This document shows positions 47,557 to 59,218 of a stretch of DNA of 64,000 bases, in pieces (position 1 is the first letter of the stretch; each line of letters opens with the position of its first letter). The position numbers and the translations under genes were made by a program. The notes under the pieces were generated by a model that saw nothing but the letters and a program-made list of their open reading frames with translations, did no database searches and had not been told where the DNA came from. Source of the DNA: Carposina sasakii (taxonomy: Eukaryota > Arthropoda > Insecta > Lepidoptera > Carposinidae). Location of the stretch: NCBI GenBank assembly GCA_014607495.2, contig CP053154.1:12152001-12216000 (forward strand), read 5' to 3'.

Positions 47557-49220
47557 TAATAATTTAGTAAAGGATTTAATAATTTAAATTAAATTTAATA
47601 ATAATGTAAATTTCTTTCTGAAACACTTGGTCACGATAGAGACAACATCATCTTTATCCTTCAAACAGACCTGTCTGACCTTAGGAAAAATCGGTTCTTA
47701 AAGGTGTATTAGAACACATTGAAGTCATTGCTCTCTTTGTTGTTTACTATAGATAGTTATTTCATTACAATGTTAATGTTGTTGCAAAATGATAAACGGT
47801 TTGTAGGTCCATATAGATATTTGGTATGGGCAGTATCTTAACATTCGATCGATAAACGTCAGTAATACTCGCGAGGCACTTACGGGGCTGTATCGGCCAA
47901 TTTGTTTTCGAAGCATATTTCTAAAATTTATCGCCAAAACCTAAAAGCCATTTAGTCAATTTATTGCGGCGATTTGTCACGATTACGCAATTTGTGGGTT
48001 TGCTTGCTTGTTGCCGGTGATTTGTGCGTAAGTTTGTGGAAAATAAACATGAATTCGTTTCTTGCTATGCACAACAGTGAAATATCATATGACATAGATA
48101 GTCCATTATATATCGCGTAGGGTCTTCGTCAATAAACGTAGATAATAAGTATATATATAGGTACAGCAGGTATCTATGCTTGCTTGTAACCGACTAAAAC
48201 CTGAGAAAAATGTTAGATAATAACACTAATTAATTCTAATAGTTTATCAATTCGCTTTCTTAAGAGGTGCAGATTAGTTAGGGAAGACAAAAGCTAGAGT
48301 TTCCTCTAGACATACTATGCAGTAATAATTTTAGAGACAAAATTCGAAACGTCTTTTTGTATAGAAATACCCACGATATGCAAACTACTATTAGGTACTT
48401 TTGAATTATCCCAAACCACTGAACAGTTTGAAACGACTACTCCAATATATCGGAGAATAACACAGGTAATAATTTTCAAATCAAATTGACTATGTAAAAG
48501 GGCAAAAGGGATTGAGGGAGTTCCTTCAAAGTTGTGTCTAAACCTCCGAGGATCGGGCGACAACTTTTCTTTTAATTTAAAACGACTTACCGGCTGAGCG
48601 CCGCCGGGCGCATGGATTAAAACTTATGGAGTTCGATGTATCGCCGCGGGCTACCTGAATTTCCAGGGATAAGCGGGAGTCGGGAAACAGAGAAGAATAC
48701 TCGCCGTGAAGTAAAAAACGGCATATCTTTGTCCATCTATTTGTGTCATAGATAATATTCACAGCATAATTTGGTACATAAAATGAACGTTCGGTATGGT
48801 ACTAGATTGTTTCCGCTGAAATTTAACAGTGTATTTACTTATACTCGTAGTAAACATAATATCATAATAATAACATTCATAATAACAAAGTCTAAAGTTG
48901 AAAATCGTTCATAAGTACCATAATATGGACTTGTATGTTGTGTAATAAATGGTGATTTTTTATATTAAATTTTAATTTAAAAGAAAATGTGAGATATTGT
49001 ATATTTTAATATTCAGTGGTCCAAAACCCTTAACATTCGATTGCTGGCCTCTAAAACAAGATCAAAGACAAGAAAGTAAATACAAATAGACTAGTAATAT
49101 TACGATTTCAACGTTGTCTGATCGAACCTCTTTGATCAAGTCTATTACAGAGTACTCGTAGGTACCTATCTGTACCTAATTATATCTGTTTTTCTGTTCT
49201 ACTTATTAACTTTACCCTGT
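47557..49220. other. No gene seen
   Basis: Two small minus-strand frames (61 and 82 codons, 48315-48762) show no domain. Confidence 0.5.
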
Positions 49221-49548
49221 TTTTAACCCCCGACGCAAAAACGACGGGGTGTTATAAGTTTGACGTGTCTCTCTGTGTGTATGTGTGTGTGTGTGTGTGT
49301 GTAAATGTGTATGTGTCTGTCTGTGGCATCGTAGCTCCCAAACGGATGATCCGATTTTAATGCGGTTTTTTTTTGTTTGAAAGGTATATCAGTTGAGAGT
49401 GTTCTTAGCTATGTTTGGTGGAAATCGATTCAGGTCTTCAAGGTCATCAGGTCGTTTGTTAGGTGTGATAGGAATGTTACACGCTCAGTTTACTTGCAAG
49501 CATATGTGGGATCTGACATTTGAAAAACTAATGTCTTCTGGAACCACT

Positions 49549-49846
49549 GAGCTGGTCTGCTGTTAGGGCTCGAAGATACGAGACGTAACCCTGGACTGCC
49601 TTTTAGTAAACCCATCGAGTTTGGGATCGTTGGATTTGTCTTAACTAGTTCTCTTTATGTATCTAATTGACGAGGACCTGATTCTGGAAATCTGGAACCT
49701 CTGAGCTGGTCTGATGATAGGGCTCGAAGGTAGGAGACGTAACCTTGGTATACCTTTTAGTAAACCCATCGAGTTTGGGCTCGTTGAATTTGTCTTGACT
49801 GGTTCTCTTCATGTTTCTAATTGACGAGGACCTGATGCTGGAAATG
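49549..49846 (+). repeat. Tandem dimer, 154-bp unit
   Basis: Units start at 49549 and 49703 with gagctggtctgctgttaggg / gagctggtctgatgataggg. They share 'aaacccatcgagtttggg.t' and 'ctaattgacgaggacctgat' at roughly 90% by eye. It lies inside the 'cccccgacgc' repeat. Confidence 0.8.
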
Positions 49847-50183
49847 GGATGTGGCTGATGAAACCCTGGAATGCCGGAACGGATAAACTGATTTATATTT
49901 TTGCTGAAAATCTAGAATGACCAAAGTTTAATCTTTATTGTTTCTTGGTCGAGATCACATATAGCGACCCCATCTAAACTTTTTACGCGGCGAAAAATAA
50001 AAGAAATTAAATGAAAGAATGAAAAATTAAGAAGCTCCTTCAAAAAGCATGAAATAAAAAAATAAATTTAAAATTTAAAAAACCCCCGGCCCAAAAAAGT
50101 ACGCAATAATTATGACAAAAGGTTTAAAATGCTAAATCCTATAAAAAGCAAAAAATAACTTTTCACACTAAATAAGTACCAAC

Positions 50184-50255
50184 TAAAGCCTGTCAGACTA
50201 TCTACTCGGGACTTTGTGCCACCTTTATGTCGAAGGCATAACCGCTAATTTTGAA
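50184..50255 (+). repeat. 72-bp inverted repeat, left arm
   Basis: Its start (ctaaagcctgtcagactatc) through tgtgccacctttatgtcgaa to accgctaattttga recurs inverted at 50907-50978 with about two differences. The 651 bp between include the end of the 'cccccgacgc' repeat and a complete family H MITE. Confidence 0.85.
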
Positions 50256-50435
50256 CTGCAAATGGTTATCTTGGCCTGCTTGGCCATACGTATGAAATTT
50301 TTGATTAAATTTTGTCGCGTCGGGGGACCGCTTTTTACCTTAAAAAATACTTACCTAAATCAAATGATTCCTACCTAATCACAACATTCGTATAAAAAAA
50401 AATCACCTATCTAAACAAAATTATATTTATATATA

Positions 50436-50816
50436 CAGGGTGTTTTTTCGTTGCCACCCTTAACGAAGTGTACGTACTCTATACATCAAATAAAGTAAGT
50501 TTATGCCAAAAAAAATGTTGGGAAACGATGTAATTTTTTATTATTTTTTTTTTATTACTTGATCCGGCGAAATTTATAGTGTCCAGTGTTTATGCTAGTT
50601 TTTTTATAGACAGATATTAATTATTTATCGTAAAAAAATCTTGCTACACGCGTCAATGTGCATTTATGCAGAAAAACGCAGTCTATTTACTCAACTTTGG
50701 TCCCTAATATTTTGGAAACCAGACACTTCCTAGGCATGCTTCCATGGAGAAAAATGATCGTGATGACGAGGAAATTCCGTAGTTTTCGGGAACGTTGACG
50801 ACCAAAAATCACCCTG
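50436..50816. mobile_element. TIR MITE family H, complete
   Basis: TA|cagggtgttttttcgttgcc at the left; cgttgacgaccaaaaatcac, cctg|TA at the right. Only the outer ~8 bases are well inverted. 381 bp, no ORF. It is nested between the arms of the 72-bp inverted repeat. A partial relative lies at 41300-41397. Confidence 0.75.
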
Positions 50817-50906
50817 TATACTAATGTTTTAAAGTAAGTAGGTATTCAGATTTAAAGTGAAGTAAGCTATTACAATTATATTTGTATAACAATGGAATTG
50901 TTGGGA

Positions 50907-50978
50907 TCAAAATTAGCGGTTATGCCTCCGACATAAAGGTGGCACAAAGTCCCGAGTAGATAGTCTGACATGCTTTAG
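50907..50978 (-). repeat. 72-bp inverted repeat, right arm
   Basis: Inverse complement of 50184-50255: it begins tcaaaattagcggttatgcc and ends gtctgacatgctttag. Confidence 0.85.
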
Positions 50979-51190
50979 ACTTAAACGAAGGTCCATTCAT
51001 GCCACATCTGGATTTAAGATGCAGTCTTGCATTTTTGTACATAAACAGAAAGAGCTGTCATGTGCTATAATCTTTAAACAATTATTTAAATTAAATTTAC
51101 GTATTTAAGTACTACAAATATCAGCATATGGTGAAGGACCCGGAGATGGGTGAGCTCTAGTACTTAATTTTTTTTTAAATGTACGTTAGT

Positions 51191-51328
51191 CTACGTCTTG
51201 AACAGATGGCAATCGCGCAAAATGACAACGTTCCGTTGAAAGGTTACTTCAACGAAGCGTTTTTGGTTTTATTTTAGCTTTTGTTTGGTTGTGTCCAACT
51301 TTTGCGCGATTGCCTTCCTGACGTATAG
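51191..51328. mobile_element. Small inverted-repeat element, GGCAATCGCGCAAAA
   Basis: GGCAATCGCGCAAAA at about 51208-51222 is exactly inverted as TTTTGCGCGATTGCC at 51299-51313. Looser pairing (tacgtc / gacgta) lies outside. Likely a MITE of ~140 bp. Confidence 0.65.
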
Positions 51329-51338
51329 CAAACTGTAG

Positions 51339-51482
51339 TGGCAGTGGGTTGGTCACATCTGACGTAGAACAGCCGGTGGTGTGAGCGGTTTCTCGAATGA
51401 AGAAGGTTTCGCACTTTGGACGCCCTCAGGCCAGACTCGACGAAAACAGGACTGGGGAGGCCTAATCCAGCAGTGGACTGCT
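51339..51482 (+). pseudogene. LINE ORF2 C-terminal scrap
   Basis: It encodes QWVGHI, a stop, RRTAGGV, then after a break WGGLIQQWTA-like sequence (gactggggaggcctaatcca, gcagtggactgc). This fits the W-GH-RR ... GEAYIQQWT ending of LINE proteins, with the middle deleted and frames mixed. Confidence 0.5.
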
Positions 51483-52135
51483 TGTTTGTGTATGTAACTG
51501 ATGTACTAACTATATATATTTATGAAACTATACGATAAAAAAGAGTGGATTTAGGGCGCCGAAAATAAACATTCGAACCAATTTTTTTACTAGTATAGGG
51601 ACATTTTTCATATTTTTACAATTCCAATAAATCATAGAGTTGCAGATCGTTAAACGATGGACATAACGCAGAATAATCTTTCCCTTAAAATAAAACAGTT
51701 GAACCGGTGCTAATTCACAATTTTTTTTAAAAGATACTGGATTTGTTAAAAAGTAAAAATGTGAGACGATTCGAATCAATAAAAGTTCATTAGTCTTTCA
51801 AGATTTTAAGAGTTCTCAAGCTGTATGCAAGGACACGGCTTTGTTAATAACGGTTAATGCTGGAACTTTTAGAGGTAAGTTACCTCTAAAGGTAACGTAA
51901 AGTACTACTAAGTTACTCTTGATGGAACTTGGGTGAGGGCGCCAAGTGAACGAGGATAGGGCAAGAAAATAAAAAAACGAGTTATTTTTCCATGTTTCAG
52001 TGTGAATTTGATTAAACGATTATTGTTATGGGTGTTTGAGAGTTTGAGATTTTACCCAATGTACCTACTGACTACTGGCCCAAGCTGATGCGGATCTTTA
52101 CTAGAATACATCAGTTGCATGTACTTCCGTGCATG
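51483..52135. other. No gene seen
   Basis: Nothing recognisable. Confidence 0.5.
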
Positions 52136-52282
52136 TCGTAAGAGTCGACTAAGGAACTCGGGCAATCTCTCAGGCGATAAGCTAGCGACTTGTCACTGAT
52201 TATTAATTCTGTCCCCGCTATGTTATCTTCCTTATGATCCTGCAGTTCTGTTCTGGCTACACCATTTCGGGAACAAAGCCGT
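52136..52282 (-). repeat. Dispersed ~160-bp repeat (family D)
   Basis: It reads 'cgtaagagtcgactaaggaa', 'ctcgggcaatctctcaggcg', 'ataagctagcgacttgtcac', 'ttctgtccccgctatgtt', 'cctgcagttctgttctggct', 'acaccatttcgggaac', inverse to 44185-44345. Confidence 0.65.
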
Positions 52283-52575
52283 GTCTAAATAATTTTGTAT
52301 GACTCTTGAAGCAATATTGCGCCGTTTACCAAAAGTAAAGTGACGCGAACGCGCACAAAAACTCAGTGAGATATCACATCTTGAAAACAAATACAAATCT
52401 CAAAATAGAAAATAATGACGCATAGAGGTCGCTTTTTGGAGCCAAGTTAAAAAAATAGTGCGTCAAAAACATCAGTAATAAGGTCGGATCCTCGGGGAAA
52501 AGCTGAGGAAAAACATCAAGAGGTTGGAACATTGAGCTCGTGGGATTTAGTGGAAAAACAAATACTATTTTTATA

Positions 52576-52704
52576 CAATACTCTAGCGGCCGCCCACGAT
52601 TTCGTCCGCGTAAATATTGAAATTCTCGCTATTTGCCTACGTTATACAAAGAACACACCCTCCAAGTTTCAGGTCTCAACGATCGGTCAGTCAATGAGTT
52701 TTAC
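52576..52704 (-). repeat. Retroposon-like repeat (cgcccgcgacttcgtccgcg type), fragment
   Basis: 'gcccacgatttcgtccgcgt' followed by 'gttatacaaagaacacaccc', 'tccaagtttcaggtctcaac' and 'gatcggtcagtcaatgag'. Related to 16661-16945. Ends at the adjoining MITE. Confidence 0.5.
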
Positions 52705-52707
52705 ATA

Positions 52708-53096
52708 CTGGGTGTAAAAAGACAACTTTTTTCTTTGTAACATCCCGATCATTTGTTTCTATGGAAGCACCCCTAGGAAACCACGGGTTTCCAAGATATT
52801 GAGGTTCAAAGTTACATTAATATTATCATTTTTTTTTATATAAATCCATCTGAAATCGGTTACCAAACATTTTTTTCAAAGATACTATGTCAAAATGTTA
52901 TAATGTTAGTTTTGTAGGTACATTTGTACTTTGAGCATCAAACGAATACATTGCTTGCAATAAAATGACAGTATTTTTTCATATTTTTTATGTCATTTCC
53001 CAGGGTTGGTTCCATAGAAGAAAATGATCGTAACCTTACAAAGAATACGAGGTATTAAAAAAACATCATTGTCTTTTTACATCCTGTATACAGTTT
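52708..53096. mobile_element. TIR MITE, GGGTGTAAAAAGACAA family
   Basis: The left TA|ctgggtgtaaaaagacaa and right ttgtctttttacatcctg|TA are inverted. 389 bp, no ORF. The next MITE starts four bases after its right end. Confidence 0.75.
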
Positions 53097-53100
53097 GTAA

Positions 53101-53350
53101 CAGAAAGGGTATGTTAAGCGAAAAGCTATGTAAATAGCCCACTATAGAGATCTTATTTCCAAAATTTGAGACCCGAAATCATATTTTTATTTTTCAAGAT
53201 TGTATGGACATTCCTGAGTTGTTTCGGAATTCTTCATACTATCTGGAAAAATATAAATGTGAATTTGAGTCTGAAATTTTGGAAATAGGTTCTCTATAGT
53301 GGGCTCTTTACATAGCTTTTCGCTTAACATACCCTTTCTGTTACACCTTG
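53101..53350. mobile_element. Foldback MITE, family F, good copy
   Basis: TA|cagtttgtaacagaaagggt, atgttaagcgaaaagctatg, taaatagcccactatagaga pairs with the right arm, ending cttaacataccctttctgtt, acaccttg|TA. 250 bp with ~115-bp arms. Confidence 0.85.
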
Positions 53351-53482
53351 TATAGACTAGTGCATACCTGCGACGACTTTATTCGCGTAGACTACTGAAA
53401 AAGGAAAAGTCCAAAAGTGGCCTATATCCTTTTTCCTGTTTTGTTCCGTTTTAGCGTAAAAGCCACAAAAACAGACATATGT

Positions 53483-53668
53483 AGTTATAAAATTATTAAT
53501 AAAGAAATGGAAAAAATTCCTCACCCGGGTGGGAATCGAACCCACGACCTCTGCATTCCGTGCCAGCGCTCTTACCACTGAGCCACCGGGTCAATTACTC
53601 GGATGACGAATTTTACCATCTCTTTTTGAAATTACATTATTGGAAACGTTATTTTTCATCCCGATAGC
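53483..53668 (-). repeat. tRNA-like repeat, copy 3 (solo)
   Basis: Minus-strand core from the 'gctatcgggatgaaaaataa' boundary to 'attaataattttat'. The tRNA-like module (53523-53591) has acceptor ACCCGG/CCGGGT, D arm GCTC/GAGC, T arm GTGGG/CCCAC, exact box B GGTTCGATTCC and the T6 terminator-like run. The anticodon arm is imperfect. The spacer present between the tandem units is absent, so this copy shows the limits of the core. The 73-codon frame across it (NAEVVGSIPTR) is a tRNA translation artefact. Confidence 0.8.
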
Positions 53669-56600
53669 AATTTTTATTGACAACAATACACAAAATATAA
53701 AATATTACGTTTTTAAAATAAGATTGCATTTTTTCCCCATTTGATAACCCCCATAGACAACCGTCGTCTATTATGACGTCAAAGTCTTTACCATTTTAGT
53801 ATGGAGCAAATGGAGCGTTTCAGAAACATCTTGCCGGCTCGTATTTTTTAATTTCTGTAAATCCAAAACGGTTAAAGTCAGATATGCCATTCCAAAGGCT
53901 TTATTAATTTTTAATGTAGAATATAAAAATGAAATAAAAAAAATTCATGCATATACCCTATTGTCCAAGTTACCTGCCTATTGATAATTCCTATTCCACT
54001 ATTGCAATTTCCTATAATTCAAAGTTCCTAGACCTACTTCTCCTTCTATAATTTTCCGACCGTGTTGCACGTAGGACTTCATTATCACGAAGCAATTACA
54101 GGCCCGGCTAATATACCTACACTTGACCGGGTTCGTGCCAATGTGTATAACACTTTATGTGCACCGAGTGCTACAGTCGACCGCATTTATAAGTGTACCA
54201 CCGACATCATTGTAGTAATTGTGTTGACTAGCAGTGTAGCTGGGAGGCTGTATAATCAACTAAATAGACGATATGGAAGGTTAAATGCATTGGTAATAGG
54301 CAATAATAGTAAAAGAGATAGATACGTTATTTCCATAGTGACAGAATGTCGATTGTGGGCCGTGGGCGTAAATAATGGTAATTTACTGATAGTACATTCC
54401 GATATTAGATATTACGGTTTAAAAGTATTATAAACATGGTTTAAACATAAAGTAGGTACACTCTGTATGCAAACTTTACTAAGTAAACTTTGTAGCTTTT
54501 ATTATTAAAAACTCAGACTCTTTAAAATTTCCTTACATATTAGCCTCGTAAATAATATCTCGTTGTATTTCGTGTGTATAATTTAATCAAACAAAACATT
54601 AAGCTCCAATCCCAGCTCGAATCTCGTCACAATTCAGTTCTATTTCACATTCTTTGTCAAATGCAAATGTCTGGAATAGTCTGGAATGTTGCTTGATTGT
54701 AATACTTTGACGGAGCCGTAGTTAAGGCAGATAAATAGTTTACGTAAATATATAAATTTATAAGCACATTTTTAGCTTTGGTTTCTAAGTTAGCAGTGCG
54801 TAGCTGCCTAAACCACACCCTCTTTCGGTGCCGACATGTCAAATGTCAAGACCGTCATATAATGGTTAGTATAGATTTATATACTAAATAAGAGAATAAA
54901 TTAATAGTTCTCTCAAACATTTAAAATAATTAACCGGATATTACACTCAATTGAGTGTACTCCAGGGAAAGTTACCACTAACTATAAGAGAGCTACTCGA
55001 GGACTCAAATAATGGTAAACTGGCCAGCCTTTTGGCCACGTTGCCAGCGGTGGAGAAGTTGCAGGCAATCTTCTATTTGTAAATATGTTTTAGATTTAAG
55101 TTTTTTATTCTGTATTATATTATCCACTCAACTATTGAAATAAATTCATAAAATAATAAACTATACAATGTATTTTACTATGGCAGAGCTTAGTAATCGT
55201 GGAATAGCTGAACATTTACTTTCTTGCTCTAACGTCGAGTCGCGCTGTAATAAGGCATGGTAAGCTAGGTAGACATACAGACAGAACCTTTGAAATGTGA
55301 TATTAATTTCAGTCGTGTGCAGTAAAATAAACATCGTTATATTAAACATTTCATACACTGTAGAAATATTATTTACATTATTTACGTTATATTAAACATT
55401 TCATACACTGTAGAAATATTATTTACCCACATCGCTTTGCTCTGCACTGTTTTACTCATCCCCTGTGGGAACCCTAATTTATCCAAGAATAAAAGTTACC
55501 TATAGTGTTTTCTTATTATTAATTTTTATCATTTCCTCGACATACTTAAAAAAAATTAAAAATTCTACTTCCCAGTGACTGGAATTCTGAAGCTGCACGA
55601 ATTTCAGTTATTTTTTAAAATTATTTAAGTAATAAATTACATCGCGGAAATCACTACATTTATTATAAGCAATTTTGTTAAAATTACATTTAACCCTAAC
55701 TCAACGTAATAACAATTAACACTATTTATCAATGTGTACAGTTAAACTTTTCTCATGTCAAAATGGGTTAAGCGACCTTCATAAGAGAAAATTATAGAAG
55801 CTTTATTCAATTTGAGTCCCTCAGGCCGCCCTTGAGGTTTTACGAAGTTGTCTGTTTACATATAAAGTACCTTCTGGTTTGACCATGTACCAAATGGGAA
55901 AACTATGTAGTTTAACATTGGGAATCTGTATATGTCAGGAAAATTTGTTTTGATTGGACAATTTATATTAAATTTTACTTGAGCTTTAAATAAAAATACT
56001 GACTTCTCACTGCAGTGTAAATACAGCATAATTTAATGTAAATAAAATTATGACATAAAATTTTATTTTTATTTATTTATTTCTACACAACTCACAGTAA
56101 TCTAGTGTACATTATAACAAAGACTTATATTTTGTACAGTAATATCAAACTTTATTTTAATTTATGTTAAATTGGACAGTGTTTAACTCTCCCAAAAAAA
56201 TAAGTAGGTATTTAAGCCATACGCAGTGTTAGAGCTAAAGACCTTGAAACACATACCTACTCACTGACACATTTGATAAGTTTATTTTTGGGCATACAGA
56301 AATTTTGACTTTGTTGATCTTTCTTTTATATATGGTTAAATGAACATATTATCGTTGATCAATAAGCACCAGTTACACTTACCTCTTTATCTGCGGACTG
56401 TCTACAATGTAATACACTGGATGGTAATTTTACTTTTTATTTTCAGAAAGAAAGATTTACGTTTATTTCAAGTGGACATTTGGTTTTTTAGAGCGGTCTC
56501 AAATCTTTTTACTGCGTCTTGTTATCTCAAATGGGAGTTTGCAGATTTAACATATCTTTTGATTGAAATTGTCTTATCGTTGTCTTTAGTGTCTTATTTA

Positions 56601-58423
56601 TAATGCTGTTCTAACGTTAAAAGTTCATAGCTTTTTTTTCAATTATAAGTTTAGAATCAACACAGAAAGAGAAGTCGTTAAAAAGTGATCCTGAAGGCTA
56701 CATTGTGTTTATTAAAATTTCTGTGTGTAGAAGCGTATAAAAATATACATTGCAGATTTTTATAAGACTTTTGCAAGCTAACAATTTCTGCATTTAATTC
56801 GAATCTAGTCAACTCCAGTTATAGAAAAAAACTTAAAAAAATATCGTGAAGACGTGTCGGTTTTAAATACTATCTGCTATCTGATTTCAGTAAATTAAAA
56901 TATGTTTACGAATTTATTTAACGCAATTTAATTAAATAATATCTTGAACATCTGAACAAAAAATATTATAATACAAAGATAGCACTACCCCTGCATTGTT
57001 TTTACTTAAACAGTTACTTAACAACGGACCAACTGTGCTCACACAGTCTCGAGCAAAGCACCCTGTAATAATTCAATAGCAGCAAACAGTACCGCGCAGT
57101 CGAAATCAAGTTTCAACTCTATTGGAGGAGAATTCATTTTTCCACAGCCCGTTTCCGCCTCATCACTTTCTAGGAGAGTCTTTGTATGCGGCTCCTCGCG
57201 CTAAGTACATTATGTAAATGTAATACTGGAGGCAGCGCCGGCCATGCAGCTAGATGTTTGTGGAGTCTATACTTTACGCGTATTTAAAGCCATATCTTGT
57301 CTCTTGTTCTTGTTATGTATCTTTTTAGTTATTTGCGGTTATTTATACAATCACGAAATCAATCGCAACTAAAACTTTGAAATATCCGTAGATTCTTATC
57401 TTTTTATATATATTTTAAGTTATAATTTCGATTAGGTAGGTATAATCATATTTTTTAAATTTGGGTTAGAACTTTATTAATTATAGGCAGATATTTAATT
57501 TTTAGGCAACCGTGGTAGTGCTCTTACATGCCATTTGAACAGATCAAATTTATTATTCTGCCAATTATACGGATTTTGGTTGGAATGAAATAATCTGAGA
57601 ATTTAATCCTATTGTACATTGCCAAAGACCATTGGGCAGCAGTTAAACAGAGATGGTTAATTTAGATACCCAGTTAAACATACACTTAAAGAGAAAGCCA
57701 TTATGGTAGGAATTAAAATTTTGCTTCAAGGGCATGAAGGGTATGGACTTCACACAATTCTAGCTCCATGACGCTGGTCGATCCCCGTACATTGTAGACG
57801 ACCACACCCATAATATTAAGGGAAAGAGTAAACAAAGTCATAAGTCAATGTTTGGAAAAATGGCAGAGCTCAATAAAACTGTTAGGGTGTTGTGTATGCT
57901 GTGGCTGTGAATGCTGCAATTTTCTTGAGTGTATCAACACATGGTTGGCGTTGTTGACTTTTCATTTGTATTTTACTTATTCTGTTAGAGCTACGTACTT
58001 ATGTATTATGTAACATGTTTCCGGATGCATATTAAAGTGGTATAAGGCGAGGTACTAGTGGACAAGCGAAAAACACCTTTCGCTAGAACAAATTGTCAAT
58101 CAAAAAAGCTCAATGTAAAATCTAAAACAAATAGTTTGATAATAAAATGTCTGACTTCCCAAACAATTTTTATATAGAAATATCCCTTTTTAATTACTAC
58201 AGGAACCTGCTAAAATTTAGGTTTCACTTCATTCATAAAATTAGTAAATTATCAAAAAAAAACTAAATTCTAGAAAAAAATTTCCGACTTTCCATGCTCG
58301 TTTGGTAACTTTAGTACTGCGCATGGCGCTTTAGGTTACGGACCTGTGTCAAGTTTTTTATGAAACAAACATCGAAATTTTTGATAAATACAAAGCAAAA
58401 TATAATAAATAAACCATAATAAA
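53669..58423. other. 4.75-kb stretch without a recognisable gene
   Basis: Contents: a 123-codon plus-strand frame at 54062-54433 without a recognisable domain; an 18-bp perfect palindrome (TACACTCAATTGAGTGTA) at 54942-54959; and the 50-bp tandem duplication at 55335-55426. The slightly GC-richer 57000-57280 shows no coding signal. Confidence 0.5.
55335..55426 (+). repeat. Perfect 50-bp-period tandem duplication
   Basis: cgttatattaaacatttcat, acactgtagaaatattattt, ac occurs at 55335-55376 and again at 55385-55426 without a mismatch. Confidence 0.9.
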
Positions 58424-59218
58424 TAAATTTATTAATAAAGAAATGGAAAAAATTCCTCACCCGGGTGGGAATCGAACCCACGACCTCTGCATTCCGCGTG
58501 TCAGCGCTCTCACCACTGAGCCACCGGGTCAATTACTCGGATGACGAATTTTACCATCTTTTTTTTTTTGAAATTACATTATTGGAAACGTTATTTTTCA
58601 TCCCGATAGCTATACATAAGCCAAATCTCGGCAAACGAAGCTGAATCCCTCAGCACAATGTTTTAATGATGAAACGATCAACCATATCCTAACGGATTAT
58701 ATTATGGAGAAGTGTTTTTATCTTATTCAAGATATTATATATTATAAAATTATTAATAAAGAAATGGAAAAAATTCCTCACCCGGGTGGGAATCGAACCC
58801 ACGACCTCTGCATTCCGCGTGTCAGCGCTCTCACCACTGAGCCACCGGGTCAATTACTCGGATGACGAATTTTACCATCTCTTTTTTTTAAATTACATTA
58901 TTGGAAACGTTATTTTTCATCCCGATAGCTATACATAAGCCAAATCTCGGCAAACAAAGCTGAATCCCTCAGCAAAATGTTTTAATGATGAAACGATCAA
59001 CCATATCCTAACGGATTATATTATGGAGAAGTGTTTTTATCTTATTCAAGATATTATAAAATTATTAATAAAGAAATGGAAAAAATTCCTCACCCGGGTG
59101 GTAATCGAACCCACGACCTCTGTATTCCGCGTGTCAGCGCTCTCACCACTGAGCCACCGGGTCAATTACTCGGATGACGAATTTTACCATCTTTTTTTAA
59201 AATTACATTATTGGAAAC
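58424..59218 (-). repeat. Tandem array of three tRNA-like repeat units
   Basis: Unit A runs 58424-58740, B 58741-59052, C 59053-59218 (cut by the LTR element); the period is 321 then 312 bp. tRNA-like modules are at 58459-58529, 58780-58850 and 59092-59162 on the minus strand. Each has acceptor ACCCGG/CCGGGT, D arm GCTC/GAGC, T arm GTGGG/CCCAC, box A-like TGGCTCAGTGG, box B GGTTCGATTCC (GGTTCGATTAC in C) and a TTTTTT run just after. The anticodon arm is too irregular for a working tRNA (CTG/CAG only). Spacers of ~130 bp are also nearly identical, so the whole unit was duplicated. Confidence 0.88.

Larger units (their letters stand above)
49222..50335. repeat. ~1.1-kb repeat with 'cccccgacgc' ends
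   Basis: The left edge is ttttaacccccgacgcaaaa; the right edge inverted is cggtcccccgacgcgacaaa. Near the left edge is a (TG)n run (49276-49302) followed by the common phrase 'ctcccaaacggatgatccga'. No ORF. It could be a TIR element or a composite; the inverted ends are short (~10 bp). Confidence 0.5.

Noticed and set aside
53357..53578. Frames encoding NAEVVGSIPTRVRNFF (also 58311-58532 and, on the other strand, 59023-59223)
   Set aside because: They read through the tRNA-like module. VVGSIPTR-type peptides are well-known artefacts of translating tRNA or tRNA-like DNA.
54062..54433. 123-codon plus-strand frame as a gene
   Set aside because: No domain, signal or homology I can recognise, and no splice or conservation evidence. 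A frame this long can occur by chance in 64 kb.
58459..58529. A functional tRNA gene (also at 58780, 59092, 53523, 132)
   Set aside because: D and T arms and box B are good, but the anticodon stem does not pair (CTG/CAG only) and position 33 is not T. Kept as tRNA-like repeats.
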